Shown one piece after another: positions 15,661 to 25,864 of a stretch of DNA of 49,061 nucleotides; position 1 is the stretch's first letter; every line of letters starts with the position of its first letter. The stretch is from Rheinheimera lutimaris (lineage in GTDB: Bacteria; Pseudomonadota; Gammaproteobacteria; Enterobacterales; Alteromonadaceae), in NCBI RefSeq assembly GCF_013283795.1, contig NZ_JABSOD010000008.1, positions 1-49,061 on the forward strand. Reading direction: 5' to 3'. The translations under genes and the position numbers were made by a program. The notes beneath the pieces were generated by a model. That model ran no database searches. It saw nothing but the letters and a program-made list of their open reading frames with translations, and was not told where the DNA came from.

Positions 15661-18615
15661 TCAACCGGCCACCGGCAGTTTGTCGCTGTGAACTTGCGCC
15701 GATCCATCACTTAACAGTGCCGCCAGCCCGGTATTATCCGGCAATGTTTGTCCTTGCAGCAGCAGTAAATAACCATCACGGCCGTGCTGTTTAACCCAGT
15801 ACAGTGCCTGATCAGCCCATTGCAGTTGCTGTTGCCAATTGGCAGTAGCACTAAAGCTGACTGCACCGACAGAGCACGTCAGGCTCTGAGTTAACTGCAA
15901 CTGCTGCCAGTCATATTGCTTAATAGCCTGCAACACACGCTGTAAGGCACGAGGCACATCATCGCTGTGCTCCAGGATCAGCAGAAACTCTTCACCGCCC
16001 CAACGAATTAAATGGTCGGCACTGCGGCTGCTTTGTCTGACAATCTCCGCCACCTGCTTTAATATAACGTCGCCGGCCTGATGCCCTAACTTATCATTAA
16101 TACTTTTAAAGTGGTCCAAATCCAGCAAGGCCAGCGTCAGTAATCCGCCGCTACGGGCGGTACGTGATAAAATCTGTTCAATATTACTGTCGAGATAATG
16201 CCGGTTATACAAGCCGGTAAGCGCATCCTGCATACTCATTTGCTGCAGTTTCTCATTCGCCAGATGCAGCTCTGCTGTGCGTTGAGCAACCTGCAGCTCC
16301 AGTTCATGGCCGGCATGAGCCAGCGCAGATAAACGCCAGCGATACAGCGCCCGAAGTGACAACAATATCAACACCGCCAACAGCGTTTTGGCTAACCAGG
16401 TTTCGTACCAGTGTGGCGGCAAGCGAACCGACATCACTGCCGCCTCACTCCAGCGATAATCTGCCGATTGGCGTGCCTGCACGCGAAACTGATATTTGCC
16501 CGGCGGTAAGTTGGTGTAAAACGCCTCACGCCGGTTGCCGCCCTCTACCCAGTCACTCTCATAACCCTGCAACTGATAACGCAACTGTAGTGAGGAAGAT
16601 TGCACATAATAAGGCGCGGTAAAGCGAAAGTGCCAATCTCGTTGCGCGGCGGCCACTACCACGTCGCTGCCGCTGTATTGCTGTTGTTGCGTGGTCAGGT
16701 TTTTTACCACCGCTGCCGGCACCGGTGCGTGATGCAGCAATTGCTGCAACGGCAAGCTAACCACACCATCTAATGTCGGGTACCAGATCCGGCCCTGATG
16801 TACAGCACCCTTGTTGCTGCCGGCCCCGTTGCAACAGCGATGCGAGTCGCTGGCGGCTTCCGGCCTTCTGTCGTCCACCAACATATATAACTTGTCTACT
16901 TTACCACGCGCTAACGCCGCATAATCGACACGATAAAACCCCTGGAAATTACTGATCAGTAAATGCTGCTCAACCTTCACTGCATGCATAACACCATTGC
17001 CCGGTAAACCATTTTTTTGGCTAAACCAGCGCCAGTTGCCGGGCTGCCCCAGCACAAAACCCTGATCAAAGCTGCCTACCAAAATATTGCCGTCGGCAAA
17101 TTCTGTAACAGCACTGATAAAACTGCCCGACAGTGGCATATTATCCAGCCGGTTAAAGCCGTGTTCTGTGCGTAAATACAAGCCGTTTTCTGTACCTACC
17201 CATAAACGACCGGCACTGTCCGGCAACACAATCCGCACCCGGGCTTGTAACAACGCCTGCGGCAGTCCCTGTTGTTGCAGCTCACTTTGTTGTGGCCCGT
17301 CCTGCTGTATATAGTACAGGCCACCGTTGGTGCCAACCCAAATACGCTCTCCCTCTTCGGCCAGGGTAGTTACCAGCAAGGATGAAATACTGTCGTAGTT
17401 ACGCTGCCAAGCCAGGCTGTCCGCATCCAACCGGCTCAAGCCCGCGCGGGTGCCTACCCATAAGTGCTGCCGGCTGTCCGGTAACATACTGTAGACAAAA
17501 AGGTCGGGCAACTGCTGATTAGCCTGCAATACCTGATATTGCCCATGCTGCAGCAGCGCCAAACCCTTACTGGTGCCCACCAACATATGCTGGCGCCAGG
17601 GTTGCACCGCCCAAGTGTAAGGATCAGGTAAGCCGGCTTCAGTACTGAAGCGCTGGGTTACGGCTTTGCGCAGCCGCTTTAAACCGTGGGTCCGGCTGCC
17701 CAACCACAGGTTTTGGTGCTGGTCCTGCAGCATACTTTCAATCCAGACAAAGTCATCAGCGGCTTGGATAACATCAGCTTCCAGCAATTGCCCATGCTCC
17801 AACCGGTAGACTTTTCCATAGGTTGCTACCCAAAGTTGCTGCTGCGGGTCCTGGTACAATAATTCAATGCGGCTGTCTGCCGGCTGGCCGGGCAAGCTTA
17901 ACACTTGCCATACGCCATTTTTCCAGCTGTACAACCCCTGATTAGTGCCCAAATACAAGGTGCTGCCAACACGGGCAATTTCGGTCATTTGCAGCGTCGG
18001 CAGCTCCTTCGGCGCCGCCATCCACTGATAGCTCTCACCGGATAACACGGCAAAGCCATGCTGGCCGCCAATCCACACCTGGTCCTGTTGCTGATACAAC
18101 TGAAATACCGGCCCCTTATGTTCTGCCACCGGCTGCAACTGCTGTTGTTGCCACTGATACAACCTGTCGGCGCCCACCAGCATGCTGCCATCAGCACGCT
18201 CAGCAAAGCCTGATACAGCCCCTTGCAGCGGACTGGCCAGATCCAGCCGGTTGAACTGCCCGTCATCGTGCAATATTAGCCCGTTGGCAGTGCCTATCCA
18301 CAGCCGCTGCTGTGCGTCGAAATGTAAGGCGCTAATAAGATTAGATGACAAAGCCGCGGTATTGGCGGTGTTAAACACCGTAAACTGCACGCCATCAAAC
18401 CGGGCTAAGCCATTTTGTGTACCCAGCCAGAGAAAACCTTGCTGATCCTGCACTATGGCGGTAACAGATATTTGCGGCAAGCCGGCTTCGACAGACCATA
18501 TCCGGTATAAATAGTCAGGTTGTGACAGCACCATAGCTTGCAGATGGAAGCCGCAGCCTGCAAATAACAGCGCTAACAACAATAGCAATATTTGTCTGCA
18601 CACGACCAGGAACAA
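15661..18615 (-). CDS. Propeller-sensor diguanylate cyclase (Reg_prop, Y_Y_Y, GGDEF)
   Basis: 984-residue membrane sensor that should make cyclic di-GMP. Order: signal peptide or lipobox (LFAGC, Cys21), about 14 periplasmic beta-propeller repeats (the recurring LWVGT.NGL pattern), a Y_Y_Y domain (YQLQGYESDWVEGG, near residue 690), one membrane helix (about 735-755), a short coiled coil and a C-terminal GGDEF domain. The active-site motif is GGEEF at 873-877, catalytically competent. The inhibitory I-site RxxD (RSAD, 864-867) sits the standard five residues before it, so product feedback is likely. This architecture is like hybrid two-component propeller sensors, with GGDEF replacing the kinase. 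Ligand unknown. Confidence 0.93.
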   Translation of the reverse strand: MFLVVCRQILLLLLALLFAGCGFHLQAMVLSQPDYLYRIWSVEAGLPQISVTAIVQDQQGFLWLGTQNGLARFDGVQFTVFNTANTAALSSNLISALHFDAQQRLWIGTANGLILHDDGQFNRLDLASPLQGAVSGFAERADGSMLVGADRLYQWQQQQLQPVAEHKGPVFQLYQQQDQVWIGGQHGFAVLSGESYQWMAAPKELPTLQMTEIARVGSTLYLGTNQGLYSWKNGVWQVLSLPGQPADSRIELLYQDPQQQLWVATYGKVYRLEHGQLLEADVIQAADDFVWIESMLQDQHQNLWLGSRTHGLKRLRKAVTQRFSTEAGLPDPYTWAVQPWRQHMLVGTSKGLALLQHGQYQVLQANQQLPDLFVYSMLPDSRQHLWVGTRAGLSRLDADSLAWQRNYDSISSLLVTTLAEEGERIWVGTNGGLYYIQQDGPQQSELQQQGLPQALLQARVRIVLPDSAGRLWVGTENGLYLRTEHGFNRLDNMPLSGSFISAVTEFADGNILVGSFDQGFVLGQPGNWRWFSQKNGLPGNGVMHAVKVEQHLLISNFQGFYRVDYAALARGKVDKLYMLVDDRRPEAASDSHRCCNGAGSNKGAVHQGRIWYPTLDGVVSLPLQQLLHHAPVPAAVVKNLTTQQQQYSGSDVVVAAAQRDWHFRFTAPYYVQSSSLQLRYQLQGYESDWVEGGNRREAFYTNLPPGKYQFRVQARQSADYRWSEAAVMSVRLPPHWYETWLAKTLLAVLILLSLRALYRWRLSALAHAGHELELQVAQRTAELHLANEKLQQMSMQDALTGLYNRHYLDSNIEQILSRTARSGGLLTLALLDLDHFKSINDKLGHQAGDVILKQVAEIVRQSSRSADHLIRWGGEEFLLILEHSDDVPRALQRVLQAIKQYDWQQLQLTQSLTCSVGAVSFSATANWQQQLQWADQALYWVKQHGRDGYLLLLQGQTLPDNTGLAALLSDGSAQVHSDKLPVAG

Positions 18616-18773
18616 CCCCGCAATATAAACAGTATGTTTACATTACTATAGCCCGCTTTCATCAAAACAGCGTAAACCGGACGCATGGTTGTTTTTCTTG
18701 CGTTAACGGTCAGCTTGCTGCCATGGTCCTACCAGTGTAAGCTCAGGCAAAACCTTTAAACCGGAGCCACGTT

Positions 18774-19256
18774 ATGGCCATGTCATTAGGTAAAGCCAAC
18801 TGGGGCTTAAAATTTTTCGCCTGGCGCTACATTCCGCTGATTGGCTTTTGTAAGCCAAAAATTATCCGCATGGACAGCAATACGCTGGAAGTAACCATGC
18901 CGCACAGCTGGCGTACTAAAAACCATTTGGGCAGCATTTACTTTGGCGCTTTGGCAATAGGCGCCGACTTAGCCGGAGCCTTTCTGGTGTTTAGTAAAGC
19001 TAAAGCCCGTGGCGTTAATGCCAATTTTGCTTTTAAAGATGTACAGGGCCGGTTTTTAAAACGGCCGGAAGCGACAGTACATTTTACCAGCCACGACGGC
19101 GCTGTTATCGACGCTATGATTGACGAATCGCTGGCCAGCGGTGAGCGCATTAACAAGCCGGTATCGGTGGTGGTAACCTGCCCAAACTTGCATGGTGACG
19201 AGCCGATGGCCACTTTTACGCTGACGTTATCGGTGAAAGCTAAAGCGAAAAAGTAA
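18774..19256 (+). CDS. DUF4442 hot-dog fold protein
   Basis: 160-residue protein of the DUF4442 group within the hot-dog thioesterase superfamily (PaaI/YiiD-like). The segment HLGSIYFGALAIGADLAGAF, about residues 44-63, aligns with the central helix that holds the acyl-CoA thioesterase active site in relatives. The substrate is unknown. It begins about 66 bp before the gmk start codon on the same strand and may be cotranscribed with it, although no functional link to nucleotide metabolism is known. Confidence 0.85.
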   Translation: MAMSLGKANWGLKFFAWRYIPLIGFCKPKIIRMDSNTLEVTMPHSWRTKNHLGSIYFGALAIGADLAGAFLVFSKAKARGVNANFAFKDVQGRFLKRPEATVHFTSHDGAVIDAMIDESLASGERINKPVSVVVTCPNLHGDEPMATFTLTLSVKAKAKK

Positions 19257-19322
19257 CGGGATTTGCAGCAACGACCAACAGCGTCTAAAATCCGCATTCT
19301 TTTATTTTCGGGCGTTAACCTT

Positions 19323-19955
19323 ATGCAGGAACTTGCCGGCAATCTGTTTATTATCTCGGCGCCAAGCGGCGCCGGTAAATCCAGCCTGATCCAGGCGCTG
19401 CTGAAACGCCATACTGATATGCAGGTTAGCGTATCGCACACCACCCGCGCACCAAGGCCGGGTGAACAAGACGGCGTGCATTACCACTTTATCAGTGTGG
19501 AGCAGTTTAAAGCGTTGATTGCGCAAGATGAATTTTTAGAATGGGCCGAAGTGTTCGGCAACTACTACGGTACGTCTAAAAGCACAATTCGGGACAGTTT
19601 AAGCCGCGGTATCGACGTATTTTTAGATATTGACTGGCAAGGCGCACGTCAAATCCGCCGGCAGGCACCATCGGCCAAAGGCATTTTTATTCTGCCACCC
19701 AGCCTGACTGAACTGGAGCAACGCTTAAACAACCGTGGCCAGGACTCAGCTGAAGTAATAGCCAAACGTATGGCGCAAGCTCACAGCGAAATGAGCCATG
19801 CCGATGAATACGAATACCTGATTATTAACGATAACTTCGACAGCGCCTTAAACGAGTTTGAGCGTATTGTACTGGCACAGCGAAACGGATATGGCAGCCA
19901 GGCCAGCAAACATAATTCGTTGCTGAAGCAACTGTTGGCGACAACAGCAAATTAG
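19323..19955 (+). CDS. gmk: Guanylate kinase
   Basis: Converts GMP and ATP to GDP and ADP. The 210-residue protein has the P-loop APSGAGKS (13-20), the GMP-binding segment with [11 protein letters not shown] and the WQGARQI lid region, all typical of bacterial Gmk (207 residues in E. coli). An in-frame TTG at 19263 would add 20 residues. The ATG at 19323 matches the family N-terminus, so it is preferred. First gene of the gmk-rpoZ-spoT cluster, which joins GTP supply, RNA polymerase and the stringent response. Confidence 0.97.
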   Translation: MQELAGNLFIISAPSGAGKSSLIQALLKRHTDMQVSVSHTTRAPRPGEQDGVHYHFISVEQFKALIAQDEFLEWAEVFGNYYGTSKSTIRDSLSRGIDVFLDIDWQGARQIRRQAPSAKGIFILPPSLTELEQRLNNRGQDSAEVIAKRMAQAHSEMSHADEYEYLIINDNFDSALNEFERIVLAQRNGYGSQASKHNSLLKQLLATTAN

Positions 19956-20000
19956 CGTAAACTATGCGGTCTTGTGATGGCCCGAACACTGGAGTGGTAA

Positions 20001-20276
20001 ATGGCACGCGTAACTGTTCAAGATGCAGTAGATAAAATTGGTAACCGTTTTGACTTAATTCTGGTGGCCGCACGCCGTGCCCGTCAGTTAGCTGTTGAAG
20101 GCAAAGAACCGTTGGTTGATATCGAAAACGATAAGCCTACCGTTGTTGCCCTGCGCGAAATTGAAAAAGGCTTTATCACTAATTCCGTTCTGGACGAGCA
20201 GGAACGTCGTGACCAAATCCAGCAAGAAGCGTCAGAAATGGCTGCCGTAGCTGCGATTATCGGCTCAGACCACTAA
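20001..20276 (+). CDS. rpoZ: RNA polymerase omega subunit
   Basis: 91-residue omega subunit that helps assemble the beta-prime subunit and forms part of a ppGpp-binding site in proteobacteria. It has the full conserved N-terminal pattern [19 protein letters not shown] and the RARQL helix. It sits between gmk and spoT as in E. coli. A weak hairpin (CCGCT 20283-20287 with AGCGG 20299-20303, then TTTTA) follows and may attenuate transcription before spoT. Confidence 0.98.
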   Translation: MARVTVQDAVDKIGNRFDLILVAARRARQLAVEGKEPLVDIENDKPTVVALREIEKGFITNSVLDEQERRDQIQQEASEMAAVAAIIGSDH

Positions 20277-20402
20277 AAACCCCCGCTCTGCACAGGCCAG
20301 CGGCGTTTTAGCCGTTGGCAACTGTAACAAATAGACGTATATTCATAATAAATCCCGCGCTTAACGGCGTGTTTTGTTTGCTGTCGCAGTTTGGGAGCAC
20401 AG

Positions 20403-22526
20403 GTGTATTTATTTGAAGGTCTGAAAAATCAAATCAGTGCTTATTTGCCGCCGGAGCAGGTTGCCTTAGTGCAGCAAGCTTATGTAGTGGCAAGGGACGC
20501 GCACGCGCCGCAAACCCGTTCCAGCGGCGAGCCCTACATTACCCATCCGGTAGCGGTAAGCAGTATTCTGGCCGATATGCACATGGACCATGAAACCTTA
20601 ATGGCCGCGCTGCTGCATGATGTAATAGAAGACACCCCGGTTAGCAAAGAAGATTTGACTGCTCTGTTTGGCGCTACCGTAGCCGAGCTGGTGCAGGGTG
20701 TCAGTAAACTAGACAAGGTAAAATTCAAAGACTATCAGGAATTTGAAGTTACCAACCTGCAAAAAATGTTTATGGCAATGACGCAGGATATCCGCGTTAT
20801 TTTAATTAAACTGGCTGATCGCACGCACAATATGCGTACCTTAGGCGCCCTGCGGCCGGAAAAACGCCGCCGCATTGCAAAAGAAACCCTTGAACTGTAC
20901 GCGCCAATCGCTAACCGCCTCGGTATTCATAATATTAAAAATGAGCTGGAAGACTGGGGTTTTCAGGCGCTGTACCCAATGCGCTATCGCGCCCTATCCA
21001 CCGCCGTAAAACAAGCCCGCGGTAACCGGCGTGAATTGCTGGAAAAAATTCAGCATGAAATTTTGGGCCGGCTGGAGCAAGCCGGTATTAATGCCGACGT
21101 GAGCGGCCGCGAAAAACATCTGTACAGCATCTACCGCAAGATGAAAAACAAAGAGCTGATGTTCAACGATGTGATGGACATTTATGCCTTTCGTGTAGTG
21201 GTAGACAGCACTGATCACTGCTACCGCACCCTGGGTGTGGTGCACAACCTGTATAAGCCGATTGAAATCCGCTTTAAAGACTATATCGCCATTCCGAAAC
21301 AAAACGGTTACCAGTCGCTACACACCTCATTAATTGGCCCGCACGGTATTCCGGTAGAAATACAAATGCGCACCCGGGAAATGGATGAAATGGCCGACAA
21401 AGGTATTGCCGCACACTGGATGTACAAAGCCAATGGCCAACACCAGGATACCACGGCGCAAATTCGCGCCAGACGCTGGATGCAAAGCCTGCTTGAGTTA
21501 CAACAAAATGCCGGTAACAGTGCTGAGTTTGTCGAAAATGTAAAATCCGAGCTGTACCCGGACGAGCTGTATGTGTTCTCACCCAAAGGTAAAATTGTTG
21601 AACTGCCGATTGGCGCCACCGCAGTAGATTTTGCTTACGCTGTGCACACCGATATCGGCAACCGCTGTGTCGGTGCACGGGTAGACCGGCGGCCTTATCC
21701 GTTAAATAAACCGCTGGAAACCGGCCAAACAGTCGAAATTGTTACCAGCCCGGGCGGTAAGCCCAACGCCAACTGGTTAAACTATGTTGTCACCAGTCGT
21801 GCCATTTTGGGTATTCGTAACTACCTGAAAAAACAACAGCAAAATGAATCTATCGGTTTAGGTAAACGCCTGCTGAGCTCTGCACTGGGTGAGGTAAAAC
21901 TGGAAGATATTGCGCCGGAGAGCATCGAGCAGGTGCTGCAAAATACCAAACAAAAATCGTTGGACGAGCTGTGTAGCGAAATTGGCCTGGGTAATCAGCT
22001 GGCTATAGCCGTAGCGCGGCGCTTACTGGGTGAATTTGACTCCGATGAAAGCAGCCATAAAGACGATGCCGGGCCAATGCCGAAAAGCAAAGCCTTTATT
22101 ATCGGCTCTGAAGGTATGCTGCTGACCTTTGCCAAGTGTTGCCGGCCCATTCCGGGCGATGATATTGTGGCTAACGCCACGCCAGGTAAGGGTTTGAATG
22201 TACACCGTGCCGATTGCCGCAATATCAAAGGCTGGGATAAAGAGCCGGGTAAATTTTTCCCTGTACGCTGGGATAAAACCGGTGACAAGCAGTTCTTGTG
22301 CGATATCCGCGTGTTTATTGTTAACCGTCAGGGCGTATTGGCAAAGCTCACCACGCTGATAGCCTCGCAGGATTCTAATATTCAGGATTTGGCCACCGAC
22401 GACCGCGACACCGGTGAATATGTGATTAAAATTACCCTGTCGGTACGCGACAGAATACAGCTGGCCAACGTGATGCGTAAAATCCGCGTGATGCCGGATG
22501 TACAAAAAGTCTACAGAAGGAAATAA
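20403..22526 (+). CDS. spoT: Bifunctional (p)ppGpp synthetase/hydrolase SpoT
   Basis: Degrades and makes (p)ppGpp in the stringent response. Domains: N-terminal HD hydrolase with His48, His72-Asp73 and Glu76-Asp77 all present ([12 protein letters not shown]); a RelA/SpoT synthetase domain (about 200-350); TGS (about 390-450); a zinc-finger/helical region with the CCRPIPGD motif; and a C-terminal ACT domain. The GTG at 20403 gives MYLFEGLKN, matching the E. coli SpoT start, and has GGGAG five bases upstream. A TTG at 20391 is the alternative. 707 residues against 702 in E. coli. Confidence 0.97.
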   Translation: MYLFEGLKNQISAYLPPEQVALVQQAYVVARDAHAPQTRSSGEPYITHPVAVSSILADMHMDHETLMAALLHDVIEDTPVSKEDLTALFGATVAELVQGVSKLDKVKFKDYQEFEVTNLQKMFMAMTQDIRVILIKLADRTHNMRTLGALRPEKRRRIAKETLELYAPIANRLGIHNIKNELEDWGFQALYPMRYRALSTAVKQARGNRRELLEKIQHEILGRLEQAGINADVSGREKHLYSIYRKMKNKELMFNDVMDIYAFRVVVDSTDHCYRTLGVVHNLYKPIEIRFKDYIAIPKQNGYQSLHTSLIGPHGIPVEIQMRTREMDEMADKGIAAHWMYKANGQHQDTTAQIRARRWMQSLLELQQNAGNSAEFVENVKSELYPDELYVFSPKGKIVELPIGATAVDFAYAVHTDIGNRCVGARVDRRPYPLNKPLETGQTVEIVTSPGGKPNANWLNYVVTSRAILGIRNYLKKQQQNESIGLGKRLLSSALGEVKLEDIAPESIEQVLQNTKQKSLDELCSEIGLGNQLAIAVARRLLGEFDSDESSHKDDAGPMPKSKAFIIGSEGMLLTFAKCCRPIPGDDIVANATPGKGLNVHRADCRNIKGWDKEPGKFFPVRWDKTGDKQFLCDIRVFIVNRQGVLAKLTTLIASQDSNIQDLATDDRDTGEYVIKITLSVRDRIQLANVMRKIRVMPDVQKVYRRK

Positions 22527-22531
22527 GTAAG

Positions 22532-22924
22532 ATGTCTAAAGTGATTATCCGTACCAATGATGCCCCCGCCGCTATCGGCACTTACAGCCAGGCAGTGAAA
22601 ATTGGTACCACAGTGTATTTATCCGGCCAAATTCCGCTGGTGCCGGCTACCATGCAACTGGTGTCAGAAGATTTTGCCGCACAAACCCATCAGGTGTTCA
22701 AAAACCTGGCTGCAGTGTGTGATGCAGCCGGTGGCAGTTTAAATGATATGGTAAAAGTAAATATCTTCCTTACCGACCTTGGCCAGTTCGCTGTGGTGAA
22801 TGAAATTATGAGCCAATACTTTGCCGAACCTTATCCGGCACGTGCTGCAGTACAAGTGTCGGCGCTGCCGCGCGCCAGCCAGATAGAAATTGACGGCGTA
22901 ATGGAAGTACCGTCAACACACTGA
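22532..22924 (+). CDS. RidA family enamine/imine deaminase
   Basis: 130-residue YjgF/YER057c/UK114-family protein. RidA hydrolyses reactive 2-aminoacrylate and related imines released by PLP enzymes. The catalytic arginine is Arg104 in YPARAAV, and the C-terminal glutamate-containing segment QIEIDGV is intact, so the protein should be active. Its start is only 5 bp after the spoT stop, within the same operon. A ridA here, where E. coli has trmH, is a frequent arrangement in marine gammaproteobacteria. Confidence 0.93.
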   Translation: MSKVIIRTNDAPAAIGTYSQAVKIGTTVYLSGQIPLVPATMQLVSEDFAAQTHQVFKNLAAVCDAAGGSLNDMVKVNIFLTDLGQFAVVNEIMSQYFAEPYPARAAVQVSALPRASQIEIDGVMEVPSTH

Positions 22925-22931
22925 GATTAAA

Positions 22932-23771
22932 ATGAAATTTACCGGGTTGTTGCATCGTTTTCAGTATTTCTTAGCTGCCGCCGTGCTCATGGCCGGTGCG
23001 GCGCTGGCAGAAGAGCCGGTAGCAGCCGGGCCGACGCAACAACCTGAATTAGTTTGGTGCCTGGACCATTTTTCGCGTTTTCATCATTATGAAGACGTAA
23101 GCGAACCTTACGGCCCCTCTGTTGATCTGATGCGCGAATTGGCCAAACGTGCCGGTTTTGCTTTGCGTTTTACACCGCGCACCCCCACGGCACGCTGCCT
23201 GCGGCTGATGGCCGACGGCAAAGTCGACTTAATGTCGAACCTGAAATTCAGCGACGAGCGCAACAACAGCATGTTTATGTTGCCGTACAACAAAGGCGTG
23301 CCGGAAAGCCTGTTTTTACGTTACAACGATAACCGTAATATTGATAATGAAGCCCAACTGCGGCATCTAACCCTGGTCAGTATCCGCAGTTATTTATACT
23401 CACCCGGCGTAATGACGTTTTTGCAACAAAACCCGCGCCAAACCGTCACGGTGGATTCAATCGAAGCCGGGCTGGAAATGCTGCTGCGCGGCAGGGTTGA
23501 TGCGCTGGTATCTCCTACTGTCAGTACGTCTGATGCGATAAACTCTACCGGCAGCTACCGTCACCGTTTTCGTATTGCCGAGCTGGATCTCAGCCGCAAC
23601 AGCAGCGGCTCTATTCATATTGCACTGTCACGCGCCAGCACTAATGCGGCTCTGGAGCCACTGCTACGCAAACATCTGGCCGATATGGTGGCCGACGGCA
23701 CGGTGTCACGGCTGTATGATCAAGCCATTGCCCAAAGCCTGCTATTACCGCCGTTACGACAGCAGCCCTGA
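22932..23771 (+). CDS. Periplasmic solute-binding protein, family 3-like
   Basis: 279-residue protein with a signal peptide (MAGAALA, cleavage about 26/27) and the bilobed fold of amino-acid-binding PBPb proteins. The segments DLMRELAKRAGFALRFTPRT and GRVDALVSPTVST match that fold. No permease or ATPase gene is adjacent, so it is not part of a complete transporter. Orphan members in marine gammaproteobacteria are usually annotated only as transporter substrate-binding domain proteins. It sits tightly between ridA (7 bp) and recG, whose ATG overlaps its stop codon. Confidence 0.85.
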   Translation: MKFTGLLHRFQYFLAAAVLMAGAALAEEPVAAGPTQQPELVWCLDHFSRFHHYEDVSEPYGPSVDLMRELAKRAGFALRFTPRTPTARCLRLMADGKVDLMSNLKFSDERNNSMFMLPYNKGVPESLFLRYNDNRNIDNEAQLRHLTLVSIRSYLYSPGVMTFLQQNPRQTVTVDSIEAGLEMLLRGRVDALVSPTVSTSDAINSTGSYRHRFRIAELDLSRNSSGSIHIALSRASTNAALEPLLRKHLADMVADGTVSRLYDQAIAQSLLLPPLRQQP

Positions 23772-25855
23772 TGAGCAATTTCGCGCCACTGGCCACTCAG
23801 GCTGTCACCTCAATTAAAGGCGTTGGCGCCAAAGTTACCGAACGCTTGCACAAGTTGGGTATTTTCAGCTTGCAGGATATTTTGTTTCATTTGCCGCTGC
23901 GCTACGAAGACCGCACCCGAATTTACGCCATCGCCGATTTAATGCCGCTAATGCACGGCACTGTGCTGGGCGAAGTGGTCAGCAGCGAAATCCAACTGGG
24001 TAAAAGGCGCAGTTGGTTGGTTAAAATTAAAGATGGCAGCGGCTATTTAACCCTGCGATTTTTCCATTTTAGCGCCGCCCAAAAAAACGCTGTCACGCCG
24101 GGTGTGTTACTGCGCTGCTTTGGTGAAGCCAAACGCGGCCCACGCGGGCTGGAAATGCTGCACCCGGAATACCGCGTGCATAACGACGAGTTGCTGACCG
24201 AAGTCAGCGAAACTTTAACCCCAATTTACCCCACTACCGAAGGCCTGCGCCAGGCCACCTGGCGCAATCTTACTGATGCCGCCTTGCAATATTTACAGCG
24301 TAGCCCGCCGGATGAATACCTCAGCACCGACCTGCTGCGCCAACCCTGGTCGTTGACCGAAGCCTTAACCTATATCCACCGGCCGCCACCGGATGCCAGC
24401 CTGCAATTACTCGAGCTGGGCAAACACCCGGCACAACAGCGGCTGATAATGGAGGAGCTGGTAGCACAGCAGCTGAGCATGTATAAACTGCGCAGCCAAA
24501 GTCAGCAGCAACAGGCCGTCGCGCTACAAACCAATAAGGTACTGGAGCAACGCTTTCTGGCCGCGCTGCCATTTTCGCCAACACAAGCCCAGCAGCGGGT
24601 AACCGGCGAAATACGTCATGACTTAAGCCAAACGCTACCGATGCTGCGGCTGGTGCAAGGCGATGTCGGCTCGGGTAAAACCCTGGTAGCGGCACTGGCA
24701 GCACTGACAGCCATTGGCAGCGGTTATCAGGTGGCGCTAATGGCACCGACAGAATTGCTGGCCGAGCAGCACGCCGCCAACTTTGCCCGCTGGTTTACAC
24801 CGTTGGATATCAGCGTGGCCTGGCTGGGTGGTAAAACCAAAGGCAAAGCACGGCAAGCCACGCTTAGCGCTATTAGCGACGGCAGTGCACAAATGGTGGT
24901 GGGCACTCATGCCTTGTTTCAGCAGCAAGTTGAATTTAATGCCTTAACCTTGATTATTATCGACGAGCAACACCGCTTTGGCGTGCATCAACGCCTTGCC
25001 CTGCGCGAAAAAGGTGGCATCGAAGGTAAGTATCCGCACCAACTGGTGATGACTGCCACACCGATACCGCGCACCCTGGCCATGACGGCCTATGCCGATC
25101 TGGACACCTCAATTATTGATGAGCTACCACCGGGGCGTACGCCGGTAACTACCGTAGCAATACCGGATACACGACGCGATGACATTATTGAACGGGTACG
25201 CAGTGCCGTGCAAAGTGAGCAACGTCAGGCGTATTGGGTTTGTACACTGATTGAAGAGTCAGAAACCCTGCAATGTCAGGCCGCCGAAGACAGCATGTTG
25301 AACTTACAACAAGCGTTGCCGGAATTAAAAATCGGCCTGGTGCATGGCAGGTTAAAAGCGGCAGAAAAACAGCAGGTAATGCAACAATTCAGCAGCGGCG
25401 AGCTGGACTTACTGGTTGCCACCACAGTAATAGAAGTGGGCGTAGACGTGCCTAATGCCAGTTTAATGATTATTGAAAACCCGGAGCGGTTAGGTTTAGC
25501 TCAGCTGCACCAGCTGCGCGGTCGCGTAGGGCGTGGCAGCACCGCCTCGCACTGCGTATTGCTGTACCATGCGCCGCTGTCCCGCACCGCGCAATCGCGG
25601 CTTGGCGTGCTGCGCGACAGTAACGACGGCTTTGTTATTGCCCAGCGTGATTTGGAAATACGTGGCCCGGGCGAATTGCTCGGCACCCGGCAGACCGGTG
25701 TGCTGCAATTTAAAATTGCCGATTTAAGCCGCGACGCCGACCTGCTGCCACAAGCACAGCAAATTGCCACCACGCTATGGCAGCAAAATAAAATTGCCAG
25801 CGAGCAGTTAATTAAACGCTGGCTGGCGAATAAAGAGATTTACGGCAACGCCTGA
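23771..25855 (+). CDS. recG: ATP-dependent DNA helicase RecG
   Basis: Remodels stalled replication forks and branch-migrates Holliday junctions. 694 residues (E. coli 693). N-terminal wedge/OB domain starting with the helix-hairpin-like GVGAKVTERLHKLG, then helicase motor with Walker A GDVGSGKT (about 297-304), DEQH box (IIDEQHRFG, about 395-403), motif III TATPIPRT and motif VI QLRGRVGRG. The start overlaps the preceding stop by one base. It converges with the PLP enzyme gene, with 9 bp between the stops and no clear separate terminator. Confidence 0.98.
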   Translation: MSNFAPLATQAVTSIKGVGAKVTERLHKLGIFSLQDILFHLPLRYEDRTRIYAIADLMPLMHGTVLGEVVSSEIQLGKRRSWLVKIKDGSGYLTLRFFHFSAAQKNAVTPGVLLRCFGEAKRGPRGLEMLHPEYRVHNDELLTEVSETLTPIYPTTEGLRQATWRNLTDAALQYLQRSPPDEYLSTDLLRQPWSLTEALTYIHRPPPDASLQLLELGKHPAQQRLIMEELVAQQLSMYKLRSQSQQQQAVALQTNKVLEQRFLAALPFSPTQAQQRVTGEIRHDLSQTLPMLRLVQGDVGSGKTLVAALAALTAIGSGYQVALMAPTELLAEQHAANFARWFTPLDISVAWLGGKTKGKARQATLSAISDGSAQMVVGTHALFQQQVEFNALTLIIIDEQHRFGVHQRLALREKGGIEGKYPHQLVMTATPIPRTLAMTAYADLDTSIIDELPPGRTPVTTVAIPDTRRDDIIERVRSAVQSEQRQAYWVCTLIEESETLQCQAAEDSMLNLQQALPELKIGLVHGRLKAAEKQQVMQQFSSGELDLLVATTVIEVGVDVPNASLMIIENPERLGLAQLHQLRGRVGRGSTASHCVLLYHAPLSRTAQSRLGVLRDSNDGFVIAQRDLEIRGPGELLGTRQTGVLQFKIADLSRDADLLPQAQQIATTLWQQNKIASEQLIKRWLANKEIYGNA

Positions 25856-25864
25856 GTTTGTCAC

